Source: Costus lasius (Eukaryota > Streptophyta > Magnoliopsida > Zingiberales > Costaceae). Taken from it: a stretch of 64,000 nucleotides of DNA. Under the pieces are notes generated by a model that worked only from the letters and a program-made list of their open reading frames with translations, was not told the DNA's origin and did no database searches. Shown one piece after another: positions 11,072 through 22,980 of the stretch. The translations under genes and the position numbers were made by a program. How positions within the stretch are numbered: position 1 is the stretch's first letter; each line of letters opens with the position of its first letter. The stretch covers positions 85,235,461 to 85,299,460 of the forward strand of contig CM050447.1 of NCBI GenBank assembly GCA_027563935.2, written 5' to 3'.

Positions 11072-12291
11072 ATGTCTTTTCATCACAATTCATGTGCATC
11101 TCAAAGGAGTAAGTTATACATGCCACAAGGTAAGTATGATTCAATGAGCACACTCCAAGATACGTTTAACTCTTATGTGCACTCTTCTTCTTCTTCTATG
11201 AGATATGATATTTGTGGATATTTTGATCATTATTCCTCTGATTGCCAATTTTTAAATCCCAATTTATCATGGAAAGAATCTTATCAATTGTATTCTAGAT
11301 GGGAAAATCATCAAACTTCTTTTTCTAAAGATTGCTCAAATCATGTTTCTGAAACATACTTTAAGGACACTGAAAAATCTAACTTAGAGTTGATGTTTGA
11401 AAAGTTCATGAACCAAAGCGAGGAGGCACATGAGACCCATAAACATAGAATTGATAATATGCATGCTCATTCTGAAATTCTAGAAACCCAGTTAGCACAA
11501 CAAGATTGTTTATTCGAATTTGATTTGGAAACTGAAGAAATTGATTTAAAAAATCCCCCTTTGATTATGATTGTTTTGAGATTGAGCCTTATGTGAATAT
11601 TCATGAATCTCACTCTGATTTTGATGATTGTAAAATTGATTTATATGAAGATTTATATGATAATTTATTTGAGGAAAAGATTGAGAAAATTGATTTTGAA
11701 AAATCCCCTTTTGATGCTATTGATAATAATGATATTGATTTTTTTGATGATGTATTATTTGTGGTTAAATCTGATGAAGGATATGAGGGGACTGATTTAG
11801 AAAAATCTTACTCTGAATTTGTTGGTAATCTTGATATTGATAATTTGTTTGATGAAGGGCAAGATGAACCTGAAAAAGATTTAAACATTATTGATGTATC
11901 TAACTCTGATGTTTTGCCCATATCTATTATTGACTCTTGTGATTTATTTGAAAAATTATGCTTTATTGAGGAATCTAATTTGAGACAGAAAGACTATTTA
12001 GATGATCCAATACTTGAATCTCTAGATGAAAGTCCTATTGTAATTGAAGATATAAATTTGAAGAAAGGACTTATGATTGTGCTTTTTGGTAAATATAGGA
12101 AGATCATTGAATATCCTTTGATTGGAGTTGAAAATTTTGATTTTGATTTTCGCATTTTTGAGAAAGCCATGTCAATTGTGATTTACATGATATTTTGGAT
12201 GTTTGAATTAGTGGCTAAACTTTTTGGACAGCGGAAAAAGAAAAAATTGCATGCTATATACTTTGGTACTAATTCACCTGCTTCACCATGA
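11072..12291 (+). pseudogene. Unrecognised acidic protein with C-terminal membrane segment, on an Athila-type unit
   Basis: The frame opens at ATG 11,072 and runs about 159 codons, then continues in another frame to the stop at 12,289-12,291 after a one-base shift in the A/C run near 11,545-11,556 (about 405 residues in all). The N-terminal part keeps traces of a gag C-terminus: a broken zinc knuckle YDICGYFDHYSSDC (first Cys is Tyr; TGT to TAT), NPNLSWK, and LETQLAQQ, matching CQICGNHGHCAEEC, HPNLSWR and LETQIAQQ of the gag-protease at 14,389. The rest is rich in Asp, Glu, Ile and Phe, then has a hydrophobic segment AMSIVIYMIFWMFELVAKLF followed by QRKKKK. The conserved post-ORF motif follows 13 bp after the stop. 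There is no protease or polymerase. I do not recognise the acidic part; an env-like role is only a guess. Confidence 0.65.
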
Positions 12292-12304
12292 TTTTTGATT
12301 TTTG

Positions 12305-12347
12305 GTCAAGCTAATGACCTAAAAATTAGCGCTTCTTGGGAGGCAAC
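12305..12347 (+). other. Conserved post-ORF motif (site 2), cut by LTR E1
   Basis: GTCAAGCTAATGACC can form a GTCA/TGAC stem, then TTAGCGCTTCTTGGGAGGCAAC follows. The sequence stops in the right arm of the CTTGGG hairpin, directly against the TGATGACTC start of LTR E1. Confidence 0.85.
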
Positions 12348-14233
12348 TGATGACTCAAAATTTCATAGTATTTTTCATACGTATTTGGTACTCTTTTGAA
12401 CCGTAATCTTACTCTTTTGCTTTTTTTTATACTTTTTTTACCAAATGCTTCGGAATCTACACCATCTTTGGTTTTTGATTAATTTCAGGTAAAAATGTAC
12501 TATTTTGAGGCATTTTCGAGCAAAATCAAATACATGGAAGAGTTACCATCATCAAGAGGAGTCCACATAACAAATTTTACGCAAATCAGAGCAAAAGACC
12601 AAAATACGGCAGTGCTGTAATATATATTACGTTATCGTATTATGGTACAATAACATAATATCGGAGCACCTGCCTTATTTTGGTGGATTTTGAAATCAGA
12701 GGATTGTCTTGATTTTACGGCACCGCCGTAAAGCATTACACTGCCGTAATTTGGAGCGCTTCAGAACAGAGACACTTGCCGAAATTACGGCACTGCCGTA
12801 AACCATTCCACGTGCCGTATTTCCCAGGTGATTCAGACCAAAGAACTCGTCTAATTTTATGGCACGGTTGAGAAGCATTTTACGGATCGTAATTTTGACA
12901 CAGGGTTCACAAAACCAAAATACGGCACTGCCGTAAAATATTTTACGGCCGTAATTTCCATTCAAAAACGTAATTTTTACGGGCACAAAACTTGCGGGGA
13001 CCATATCTTTTGATCCAGACCTCCAAATTGAGATCCAAAAGATGCTGCAGACTCGTCTTTAGGAGGAAAAGACACACAAAGTAAAAGTATGAATTTTGAT
13101 CCAGTATTGAGGGAGCAATCAACAGATAGGCGAAATTGCTAGGGTTCGTCGATTCTCAGCCTATAGACCACCTCCGGCCACGAAATTTGACAGAGAGCTT
13201 CGCCTAGTGAAGGAGAATGTGCATCTGAAGTTTCAAAGCAAAAGGATTCCAGTTAGAGGAGAAATGAATGAAACAGCGATGACAGCGCTGTTCTCAGCAA
13301 TTACAGCACTGTTTTGTAACTCTTCTCATCTTCTTTTCGATTCCTATTCATACAGAAACATGTTTTATTGTTATTCCTTCATCATGGTAGCTTAATTTTT
13401 CTTTGATACATGGGGGTGTAATCTCTTTATTTCTTAATGACTAGAAAACCCTAATTTTGTCAAACTAATTTTATTGTGATAATTTTACTTTTGTGATTGA
13501 TTGCTCTTTAATTCTCCTTAGTTTTATAAATATCAACATATTTTAAAATTTTGCAAAATAGACTGAGAAGTTGATTGCTTGAAATTCAGAACCCTAGGAA
13601 TTATCGAGTTTGGAATTAACGTAAGAGATTAGGTTGTTCTTCGAATTCTAATTCTTAGAGAAATTTAATGCCTTGTTGATTTTATGATTCTTTGGATTGA
13701 GTTAATATTTTAGACTTGATTTGATGCTCCAAGAGATTGAGTATCGAGTCGTCAGAGAACCTTGAGTAAAACTTGTGTTGAGACTCTGATGCACGAGAGT
13801 GATCTTAAGTTTCCACTTGAGGTTGTCAACTTTAGAATTCGGATGCACAAGAGGGATCCTTGAGTTCTTAGTTGATGATTTACTTATTTTCAGCATTGAA
13901 TAGGTCTTGCATGAGAGTGAAGATCGGTTCTTTGTACGACTATTTGCGCGAGAGTGAAACAATTTATTTATGAAGTAAACTATACCTTTATCATGATAAA
14001 ATTGGATTGACAGACACTTATCTTAATCTAGCCATTAGAAATTAAAGTAGACGAACCCCTAGTCCCAATCCCTTCTCTGATATTTTCTCCGTTTTCTTTT
14101 TGATAGTTTGATTCACTATTTTCTGATTGCCTAGCTAGCGAGAAATCAATTATTCAGTACTTAGCAACAAGGTCTCTGTGGTTCGATATCTATTTTATTA
14201 CTTCGAAGTATCCGTGCACTTGCGGACACAACA
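12348..14233 (+). repeat. Athila-type LTR E1 (5' LTR of element E)
   Basis: This 1,886-bp LTR starts TGATGACTC and ends ACACAACA. It pairs with LTR E2 (18,263-20,165), with scattered substitutions (the region 12,600-12,660 is clearly diverged), so the element is not recent. Palindromic TACGG/CCGTA strings start about 255 bp in; a copy of TACGGCACTGCCGTA lies near 12,920. The 5 bp before it (GCAAC) are not repeated after LTR E2, because a second interior follows that LTR. Confidence 0.9.
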
Positions 14234-14239
14234 AGTTTT

Positions 14240-14257
14240 TGGCGCCGTTGCCGGGGA
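14240..14257 (+). promoter_or_regulatory. Primer binding site complementary to tRNA-Asp(GTC)
   Basis: TGGCGCCGTTGCCGGGGA is the exact complement of the 3' end of plant tRNA-Asp(GTC), TCCCCGGCAACGGCGCCA. It lies 6 bp after LTR E1 and primes minus-strand cDNA synthesis. Confidence 0.92.
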
Positions 14258-14388
14258 CCTGTTTTTGTTGATATTGAAGATATTGAGAGTATTTCTAGAC
14301 TAGGTTTTTATTTACTATTTTTTTGTTATTTATTTACTTACTGTTTATTTTCCGTTTTTCTTAAAATCACTTGATCTACCTACTTTGC

Positions 14389-16849
14389 ATGCGCAGGAGT
14401 CTTAGGTCAGGACCGCTTGTTCCATTGGACCCTGAAATTAACAAAACCCTTAGAGTGCGGAGGAAGTTAAGACTGGAAGAAGATTTACAAGAAACAACAC
14501 AGGAGATGCAAGAAGAAATTTTGGATATGGCGAATAACGAGAGAAGATCTTTGCGCGACTATGCTGCCCCTAATTCACAGGGAATTCACTCTAGTGTCAC
14601 CAGGCCGGCCATTGATGCGAACAATTTTGAAATCAAACTAGCGTTCCTATCTATGATTCAACAAAACCATTTTGGAGGAGCACCTCTTGAAGATCCTAAT
14701 ATCCATCTATCTCTTTTTTTTGAATTATGTGATACAATCAAAATTAATGGTGTTTCTGATGATGCACTAAAATTGAGATTGTTTCCTTTTTCCCTTAGGA
14801 ACCGAGCACGCGATTGGCTTCATTCACAGCCATCAGGGACGTTCACTACTTGGGATCAGCTTTCTAACGCATTTCTGATGAAATACTACCCACCTAGCAA
14901 GACCATCCAACTGAGAAATCAAATTACAAATTTTGCACAAATGGATGGAGAGTCTTTGAGTGAAGCATGGGAGCGATTTAATGACTTGCAACGGAAGTGT
15001 CCTCACCATGGCTTAGAGAAATGGGTTTTGATTCAGACTTTTTATTATGGTCTTCTTTATAACACCCGACTTACTGTTGATGCTGCTGCAGGTGGAGCCC
15101 TGATGAACAAGACCATGGAAGAAGCCTATACATTGATTGAGGAAATGGCACTACTGAGAGAGGAGTTTTTATCGCCCTCCACATGGTAAGACTGATAATG
15201 ATAGCTGGCACACATTGGCTGAGAAGGTAGATTCTCTGTGCAATCGTTTTGATACATTTCAAATGCAAACTCATGCTGTTTCCTCTGTTACATGTCAAAT
15301 TTGTGGAAATCATGGGCACTGTGCTGAAGAGTGTAAGATTGTTGTTGATAGGGGTGAGGAACAATTGAATGCAGTGGGGGATTACAATCAAAGTAGATCT
15401 AATGACCCCTACTCTAATACCTATAATCCTGGATGGAGGAACCACCCTAACCTTTCATGGAGGAGCAATAATCATGATAATAGGCAGAATTAAAATAGGG
15501 GATTCCAACAAAGATCTCAAACCCAGGACCAACCCCAGAAACCCACTCAAGAAGAGATGTTTATACAATTTATGGGTTTTCAGAAAAAATAGAATGATGA
15601 TGCCAACGAGAATTTTAGATAGATTAATGTTAGACTAGATGGTATTGTTGCCCACAGCAAAATGCTAGAAACACAAATTGCCCAGCAAGCTAGCACTTCA
15701 TCTAGACCCCTAGGAAAATTACCTGCCAAACCTGAACATAACCCTAGGGAATATTGCAATGCTATCATAACTAGGAGTGGGAAACAACTAGAAGATCCTC
15801 GGGAATCTCTTGATGATGATAAGGTAGAACCAAGACTTGAAACTAGAAGTGAACCTGTGCTGGAATCACAACCTGCACATGAGCAGTCCCAAACTAGTTT
15901 GTCACCTCACAAGGGTGATAAACCGAAAGGTGAATTGCCATGTAAGGTTGATGATTCTAAACCTAGTTCATCAACACCCTATAGGCCACGTGTACCCATT
16001 CCTCAGAGGTTGGTGCAAGCTAAACTTGACAAACAATTTGGCATGTTTCTTGATGTTCTTAAAAAACATTATATTAATGTTCCATTTACTGAAGTTTTGA
16101 CTCAAATGCCAACTTATGCAAAATTTTTGAGAGAGATTTTGTTTAATAAGAGAAAGATTGATGATCATGGTACTGTAGCACTTACTGAGGAATGTAGTGC
16201 TATCATACAGAATAAATTGCCACCTAAGCTAAAGGATCTAGGTAGTTTTTTTGTACCTTGTTCTATTGGAGATATGGCTTTTGACCGAGCCTTATGTGAC
16301 CTCGGTGCAAGTGTTAGTCTAATACCTCATTCTCTTTACAGGAAACTAGATGTTGGAGAGCTCAAACCAACCTCAATGACTTTGTAATTCGCCGACTCAT
16401 CAATAAAGCATCCGGTTGGTATATTAGAAAATATTCCTGTACAAATTGGTAAGTTTTTCATACCTGCTGATTTTATAGTTTTAGAGATGGAAGAAAATTT
16501 GAAAAACCCTATTATACTTGGTAGACCTTTCTTGGCTACATCTGGAGCACTCATTGATGTAAGAAAGGGAAAATTGACTTTTGATATTTGTGGTGATATA
16601 ATTGAATTTGATTTGACTGATTCTTTAAAAAAGGCATCACACTCAGGGACATGTTGTAGCATAGAAACAATTAATGATGATGTTGTTTGTGACATGCATA
16701 GTTTATTTGATGAACTTCTGATTTTGAAACTGATACATCTTCTGAGTGTGCTAATAAAGAATCTCAGGAAAGAGCACCGAAGAAGAAGTGGAAGAGACGA
16801 AGGAGGAGAGGAAAATCAAAGTTGCTTGAGAAAGGAAAAAAGCTCATAA
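14389..16849 (+). pseudogene. Athila-type gag-protease, broken, without polymerase (element E)
   Basis: The protein packages the element RNA (gag) and would cleave the polyprotein (protease). From ATG 14,389 the gag domain shows NNFEIKLAFLSMIQQNHFGG, LRLFPFSLRNRARDWLHS, and AAAGGALMNKTMEEAY. The frame shifts near 15,165-15,185. The next frame carries the zinc knuckle CQICGNHGHCAEEC, the NPGWRNHPNLSWR segment, LETQIAQQ, and the aspartic protease with LCDLGASVSLIPHS (about 16,290-16,330) and IILGRPFLATSGALIDV (about 16,510-16,560). In-frame stops at 15,491, about 15,590, about 15,618 and 16,385 all sit where Gln is expected. After the protease come roughly 110 residues and a basic tail, then the post-ORF motif. 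No RT, RNase H or integrase is present, so the element needs help in trans. The lineage call rests on the DLGAS protease motif, gag motifs and tRNA-Asp primer. Confidence 0.85.
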
Positions 16850-16967
16850 GTAAATTTAGACACTGTTTTAAGTCTGAGCCTTATGTTCTTGAGAACCCTG
16901 AACGAGACATAGAGAAATCAGGATGGCGACCAAACACACAAGCACGATCCAATCTGAGTGTTGAACG

Positions 16968-17006
16968 GTCAAGCTAATGACCGAAAATTAGCGCTTCTTG
17001 GGAGGT
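16968..17006 (+). other. Conserved post-ORF motif (site 3), right arm lost
   Basis: GTCAAGCTAATGACC and TTAGCGCTTCTTGGGAGG are present, but the sequence diverges immediately after GGGAGG, so the CCCAAG arm of the hairpin is missing here as at site 2. Confidence 0.8.
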
Positions 17007-18262
17007 GAAAATTAATTTTGTCAAAAAAAAAAAACTTTGGTGGTTCGAACCCGAAGACACAAAGGATGATTGGGTCTGACACAGACTAATAGACCTCTGT
17101 GAGTATTTTCTTCCTACTCATTTGCATTCCATTCTTTGTATTTTTCTGATAATCCATGTGTTCAAATGGAAGATGAATACTTCAAACTTCTTGTACTCAC
17201 ATGCCAAAGATCCTCGCCTTTTGATTTTATTGATAGATATTTCGATTTAGTTGTGTTGACATAATATGATGATGATGTGTAGAAGGATTTTTCTGAAAAT
17301 ACTACAAACACCATGCCAAAATTTCTAATCTATTATCATGCATATCAATTTTTGGAAATTGGAAATAGATTTTATATGTTGAATTTATTTCTCTGATATA
17401 ATCTATTTGTTGAAAATTTTTCATTAATTGATGCATGAAATTCTAGGTAAATGCATTGTTTAGTGAATGCAATCTTGAAGTGAAATAATGCTTTTGAATA
17501 AAATGAGCATATTTGCACATGTTATTGAGTTGATATCAAGTGATTAATCTAGTTAATCTTTATAATCTTTTATGTTATTTGTTGGGAAAAAGAAATCCAA
17601 ATCCATGAGAAAGAATGACTCCCCTACTTGGCACTATATAAAATTAACAGTGGGACCTAAAGACATCAGTTGAAGTCCACAAAAAGAAAAAGAATAACTC
17701 CTCTTCTTGGCATTGTGTTCACAATGGTACCTAAGACAAGAGTTGAAGTTCATTGCAAAAGTGTGTATCTATGTAGATGCTTGCCAAGAGAGAGTTCCTT
17801 TGACATTGACTCCTCTGTCTCAAGAAAATTCTTTCTACCTATGAGATATGAGTTCTATTATGTGTAGTTATGTGACCAACATACTCTAAATTCGTCATCG
17901 AAAAAAAGGGTAATCGATTTAGAGAATGTCAAGGACAAATAAAAAAAATGAGTGGAAAAAGATTTGGAGATCCTATTCCTGTAAACAAAAACATATTGGA
18001 TGAAAATCTCAAAAATAAGATTAATTCATGAGGTTGAAATTCTATTACTATGCATATTGCGAAATTTTATTCGATTGAACTTTTGAGTCTTAAAGATTAA
18101 TTTCAAAAGATGATTTATTTACTTGAAAATTTTGTGTGGGATTAATGAAATTTTCTATGGATGATTATATTTTAGAAATTTATTCGTCATGTGAAAATTT
18201 ATTTTTTTGGTATTGATTTCTTTATTTGCTTGAGGACAAGAAAAGTTTGAGCCTTATGTGTT
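17007..18262 (+). mobile_element. Element E 3' non-coding tail
   Basis: No gene. It holds the repeated tail phrase (CTTGGCACTATATAAAATTA, near 17,626) and the hairpin-like TTTGCTTGAGGACAAGAAAA before the LTR (18,227-18,246). The expected purine-rich tract before LTR E2 is replaced by GTTTGAGCCTTATGTGTT (18,245-18,262). Confidence 0.75.
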
Positions 18263-20165
18263 TGATGACTCTAAATTTCATAGTGTTTTTCATACTTATT
18301 TGGTAGTCTTTTGAACCATAATCTTACTCTTTTGCTTTGTTTTTATACTTTTTTTTACCAAATGCTTCGGAATCTACACCATCTTTGGTTTTTGATCAAT
18401 TTCAGGTAAAAGGCATTATTTTGAGGCATTTTCGAGCAAAATCAAATACATGAAAGAGTTACCATCATCAAGAGGAGTCCACATAACAAATTTCATGCAA
18501 ATCAGAGCAAAAGACCAAAATAGGCAGTGCCGTAATATATATTACAGCACCGTATTATGGTACAATACCGTAATATCGGAGCACCTGCCGTATTTTGGTG
18601 GATTTTCAAATCAGAGAATTGTCTTGATTTTACGACACCGCCATAAAGCATTACACTGCCGTAATTTGGAGCGCTTTAGAATAGAGACAGTTGCCGAAAT
18701 TACACTACTGCTGTAAACTATTCCACGTGCCGTATTTCCTAGGCGATTCAGACCAGAGAACTTGTCCAATTTTACAGCACGGTTGAGAAGCATTTTACGG
18801 GCCATAATTTTGACACAAGGTTCACAGAACCAAAATACGGCACTGCCGTAAAATATTTTACGGCCGTAATTTCCATTCAAAAACGTATTTTTTACGGGCC
18901 CAAAAATTGCACAGCCATATCTTTTGATCTAGACCTCCAAATTGAGATCCGAAAGATGCTGCGGACTCGTCTTTAGGAGGAGCAGACACACAAAGTGAAA
19001 GGATGAATTTTGATCCAGTATTGAGGGAGCAATTGACAGAGAGGCGGAATTTCTAGGGTTCATCGGTTCTCAGCCTACAAACCACCTCCAGCCACAAAAA
19101 TTGACTGAGAGCTTCACCTATTGAAGGAGAACGTGCATATGATGTTTCAAAGTAAAGAGATTCTGATAGGAGGAGAAATCAATGAAACAGCGGTGACAGC
19201 GCTGTTCTAGGCAATTACGGTGTTGTAATTTCATTACAGCACTATTTTGTAACTTTTCTCATCTTCTTTTCGATTCCTATTCATACAGAAACATGTTTTA
19301 TTATTATTCCTTCATCATGGTAGCTTAATCTTTCTTTGGGACATGGGGGTGTAATCTCTTTGTTTCTTAATGACTAGAAATCCCTAATTTTGTCAAACTA
19401 ATTTTATTGTGATAATTTTACTTTTGTAATTGATTGCTCTTTAATTCTCCTTAGTTTTATAAATATCAACATGTTTTAGAATTTTACAAAATAGACTGAT
19501 AAGTTGATTGCTTGAAATTCAGAACCCTAGGAATTATCGAGTTTGGAATTAACGTAAGATATTAGGTTGCTCTTCGAATTCTAATTCTTAGAGAAATTTA
19601 ATGCCTTGTTGATTTTATGATTCTTTGGATTGAGTTAATATTTTAGACTTGATTTGATGCTGCAAGAGATTGAGTATCGAGTCGTCAGAGAACATTGAGT
19701 AAAACTTGTGTTGAGACTCTGATGCATGAGAGTGATCTTGAGTTTCCACTTGAGGTTGTCAACTTTAGAATTCGGATGCACAAGAGTGATCCTTGAGTTC
19801 TTAGTTGATGGTTTATTTATTTTCAGCATTGAATAGGTCTTGCACGTGAGTGAAGATCAGTTCTTTGTACGACTATTTGCGCGAGAGCGAAATAATTTAT
19901 TTATGAAGTAAACTATACCTTTATCATGATAAAATTGGATTGGCAAACACTTATCTTAATCTAGCCATTAGAAATAAAGTAGATGAACCCCTAGTCCCCA
20001 TCCCTTCTCTGATATTTTCTCTGTGTTCTTTTCGATAGTTTGATTCACTATTTTCCGATTGCCAAGCTAGCGAGAAATCAATTATTTAGTACTTAGCAAC
20101 AAGGTCTCTGTGGTTCGATATCTATTTTATTACTACGAAGTATCCGTGCACTTGCGGACACAACA
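18263..20165 (+). repeat. Athila-type LTR E2
   Basis: This 1,903-bp LTR starts TGATGACTC and ends CACAACA. It is the 3' partner of LTR E1 but is itself followed by a perfect primer binding site and the start of another gag, so it also acts as the 5' LTR of a second, truncated unit. Confidence 0.9.
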
Positions 20166-20171
20166 AGTTTT

Positions 20172-20189
20172 TGGCGCCGTTGCCGGGGA
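20172..20189 (+). promoter_or_regulatory. Primer binding site (tRNA-Asp) of a second, truncated unit
   Basis: TGGCGCCGTTGCCGGGGA again, 6 bp after LTR E2, identical to the site at 14,240. Confidence 0.88.
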
Positions 20190-20321
20190 CCTTGTTTTTA
20201 TTGATACTGAAGATATTGAGAGTATTTCTAGACTAGGTTTTTATTTACTATTTTTTTGTTATTTATTTATTTACTGTTTATTTTCTATTTTTCTTGAAAT
20301 CACTTGATCTACCTACTTTGC

Positions 20322-20559
20322 ATACGCAGGAGTCTTAGGTCAGAACCGCTTGTTCCATTGGATCCTGAAATTAACAAAACCCTTAGAGTGCGCAGGAAGT
20401 TAAGACTAGAAGAAGATTTATAAGAAACATCACAGCAGATACAAGAAGAAATTTTGGATATGGCGAATAACGAGAGAAGATCTTTGCGCGACTATGCTGC
20501 CCCTAATTCACAGGGAATTCACTCTAGTGTCACCAGGCTGACCATTAATGCGAACAATT
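20322..20559 (+). pseudogene. Truncated gag 5' end (second E-type unit)
   Basis: This is a copy of the first 80 or so codons of the gag at 14,389. The start codon is ATA instead of ATG (20,322), and a CAA codon has become TAA (20,421-20,423). The copy continues through ANNERRSLRDYAAPNSQG and stops matching after GCGAACAATT at 20,559, where unrelated sequence begins. It shows that LTR E2 is shared by two head-to-tail units. Confidence 0.85.
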
Positions 20560-22980
20560 AATCAGAATCGAAAAGATGCTATGTGTTTTTGATCTTTGGC
20601 ACAACATTGAAGTACTCATCTTTGTCTATCATCTAGATATTTTTGCTGAATTTTAAAGTCCATGGATCTTTCTAAAACACATATCTTTTCAATTCTAATT
20701 AATTTCTGCAGCAGTTTTTCTTGACTATTCTGATTAGCAGTTTTGCAGCATGTTTTTAAGGTACTTTAATGACTTGAAACCATGATTTTTCACTTGGAAT
20801 ATAAAGAACATGTGTCGTTCTATCCCGTGGATGAGTTATTTTCATGAAAATATTTTCTGATCATTCTAGGACACATGACAACTTTTCGAATTTGATTAAC
20901 TTTTGTGCAGTTTTTGTAGTTTTGTAATCTAAGTAGCCTTCTTTCTGTTGAAACCCTAAATTCCTGATAGATTTTAATCCTTTGATTTTTATACATCTGG
21001 AAAGAACACGTTTTATTCTACCACATGCTTCTGTTCATTTTCTTATTGGATCATTAAATCTTATTTTTGGGTATGGTTACTTTTCTTAAAATATTCACTG
21101 GCTGCACTGTTTGCTTTCTACATGTTATAGCTTCTTTTGCCTCCAGATCTAGAAATCTTCAAGAGCAACTATCTTCCACCTCTAGCCACCACTGCATCTG
21201 CCTCTAACATCACTGTTTCCAGCCGTCGACACTGGATTATACCATCTGCAGATTCTTACTTCTTCTACTGCCTCTATTTCCATTGATTAGATTTATTTAT
21301 GCAGTAGACTCTTTATTAGTGACTGATTTTTTTTTATCTATGCAGCATTATTTCTGGCACCCACCAGCCGACGATCTCACATCCAGGACTGTATTCTCTA
21401 GCAGGCCACTAGAGATTACTCACTCTACTGTCGGCACCATCACCATCATTGCTAGCAGCTTTTCAGATAGCATATGTTCTACCTCTGCTTCTTGCCTGCT
21501 CGACTCTTTCCACCGGCATCCTCTTCAGACCTCTAGTGACATCTCTGATTCTCTCTTGAGAAAATTATTTTTATCATTATTATTTTTAGAGACTATTTTT
21601 AGACTGAGCCTTATGTATCTTAAATTGTGTACGTAAAATTTTCAAAAGGCACATCCTTGGACCTTGCAGCATCTGCCCCGACACTATTTTTGGTCTGAGC
21701 CTTATGTAATTTTGGTCAAAGCTTGCTATATAGTTTTGTGAGTATCATTTGCACTCTCTTGTTCATGATTATTTCATATGGTTGCATCTTTGATTTACTT
21801 TAGATGTATCACTCACTAAGATTTCTACTCGATATGGTCTCTTGAATCTATCATTTTACACTTTTGAACATTATTATTTGAGTTTGATGCTTCTACACCT
21901 CTATAACCACCGACACTGCTATTCTGTTTCACATGCTTATCTTTCTTTTCGATGCGGTTGTATGATGATTATGATGATACTGATTTCTACTATTTCGATG
22001 GGGTTGTATTATGATATTTCGATATTCTGATGAGATATCTTTGATATGGTTGTAGTATACATGATGATATATTTAGTGTTTACGATGATATTTTGTGATG
22101 ATGATGAGTATATTCTTGTTTTATATTGTTGATGACTTGATTGATTGATGATGAATGGATTCAAATTCATGATTAGAGAAAAACCCTATCATGTTAGATT
22201 TACTTATTCAATGCATATCTATCTCTGAAATTTGACATTGGTTGATGCATGAAATTTTGGGTAGATGTATTATTTGAGGAATAAGATCTAAGGTGAACCT
22301 ATTCTTTTGAATAAAATGAGTATATGAGTATGATTTGAGAATTGAGATCAATTGATCAACCTACTAGATGTTTAGTTTATTTTTCTATTTGTTGGGAAAT
22401 AAGAATCCAAGATCCATAAAAATAGTGAGAGACTCCCCTACTTGGCACTATGTAAAATTGATGCTGGTACCTAAGACATGGGTTGAAGTCTATGCATGAA
22501 AAATAATGAGAGATAAAAAGAATAAGACTCCTCTACTCGGCACTATGCAAAATTGATAGTGGTACCGAAGATAAGAGTTGAAGTCAAAAAGAAAAAGTGT
22601 GTATCTAAGTGGGTACATGCCATCTTTACAAAAACAAACAAAATGCATAAAAAAAAGAAAAAAAAATATGTGTGGAAAAAGATCTTGGAAACCTAATTCC
22701 TGTAAACAAAAGCATGATAGATTTGAACTGAAAACTGAGTGAAATCATGAGATTGAAAATTTTATTTATTATACAAGTTGCAAAGTTTTATTTAATTGAG
22801 TTGTGGATCTAGAGGATTGAATTCTAAGAATGATATGTTTATTTGAAGTTTTGTGAAACAATTGATGGAATTTTTCATTGATGATTGTGTTTTAGAAATT
22901 TATTGAGCATGAAAAGGTTATTCTTTTAATCAATTTTTGATTTTTGCTTGAGGACAAGCAAAGTTTGAGCCTTATGTATT
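20560..22980 (+). mobile_element. Internal and tail region before LTR F, no intact gene
   Basis: About 20,560-21,560 is not recognised; an open stretch at 21,283-21,636 is Ser/Leu-rich low-complexity and not convincing. At 21,604 and 21,697 the string CTGAGCCTTATGTA recurs, matching the end of the gag-protease frame at 16,872 and suggesting decayed coding tail. From about 22,100 it is a typical Athila 3' tail, ending with the intact hairpin TTGCTTGAGGACAAGCAA (22,947-22,964) and GTTTGAGCCTTATGTATT before LTR F. Confidence 0.6.

Noticed and set aside
21283..21636. 117-codon open frame rich in Ser and Leu
   Set aside because: Low-complexity composition, no relatives recognised, inside an Athila interior with decayed coding strings.
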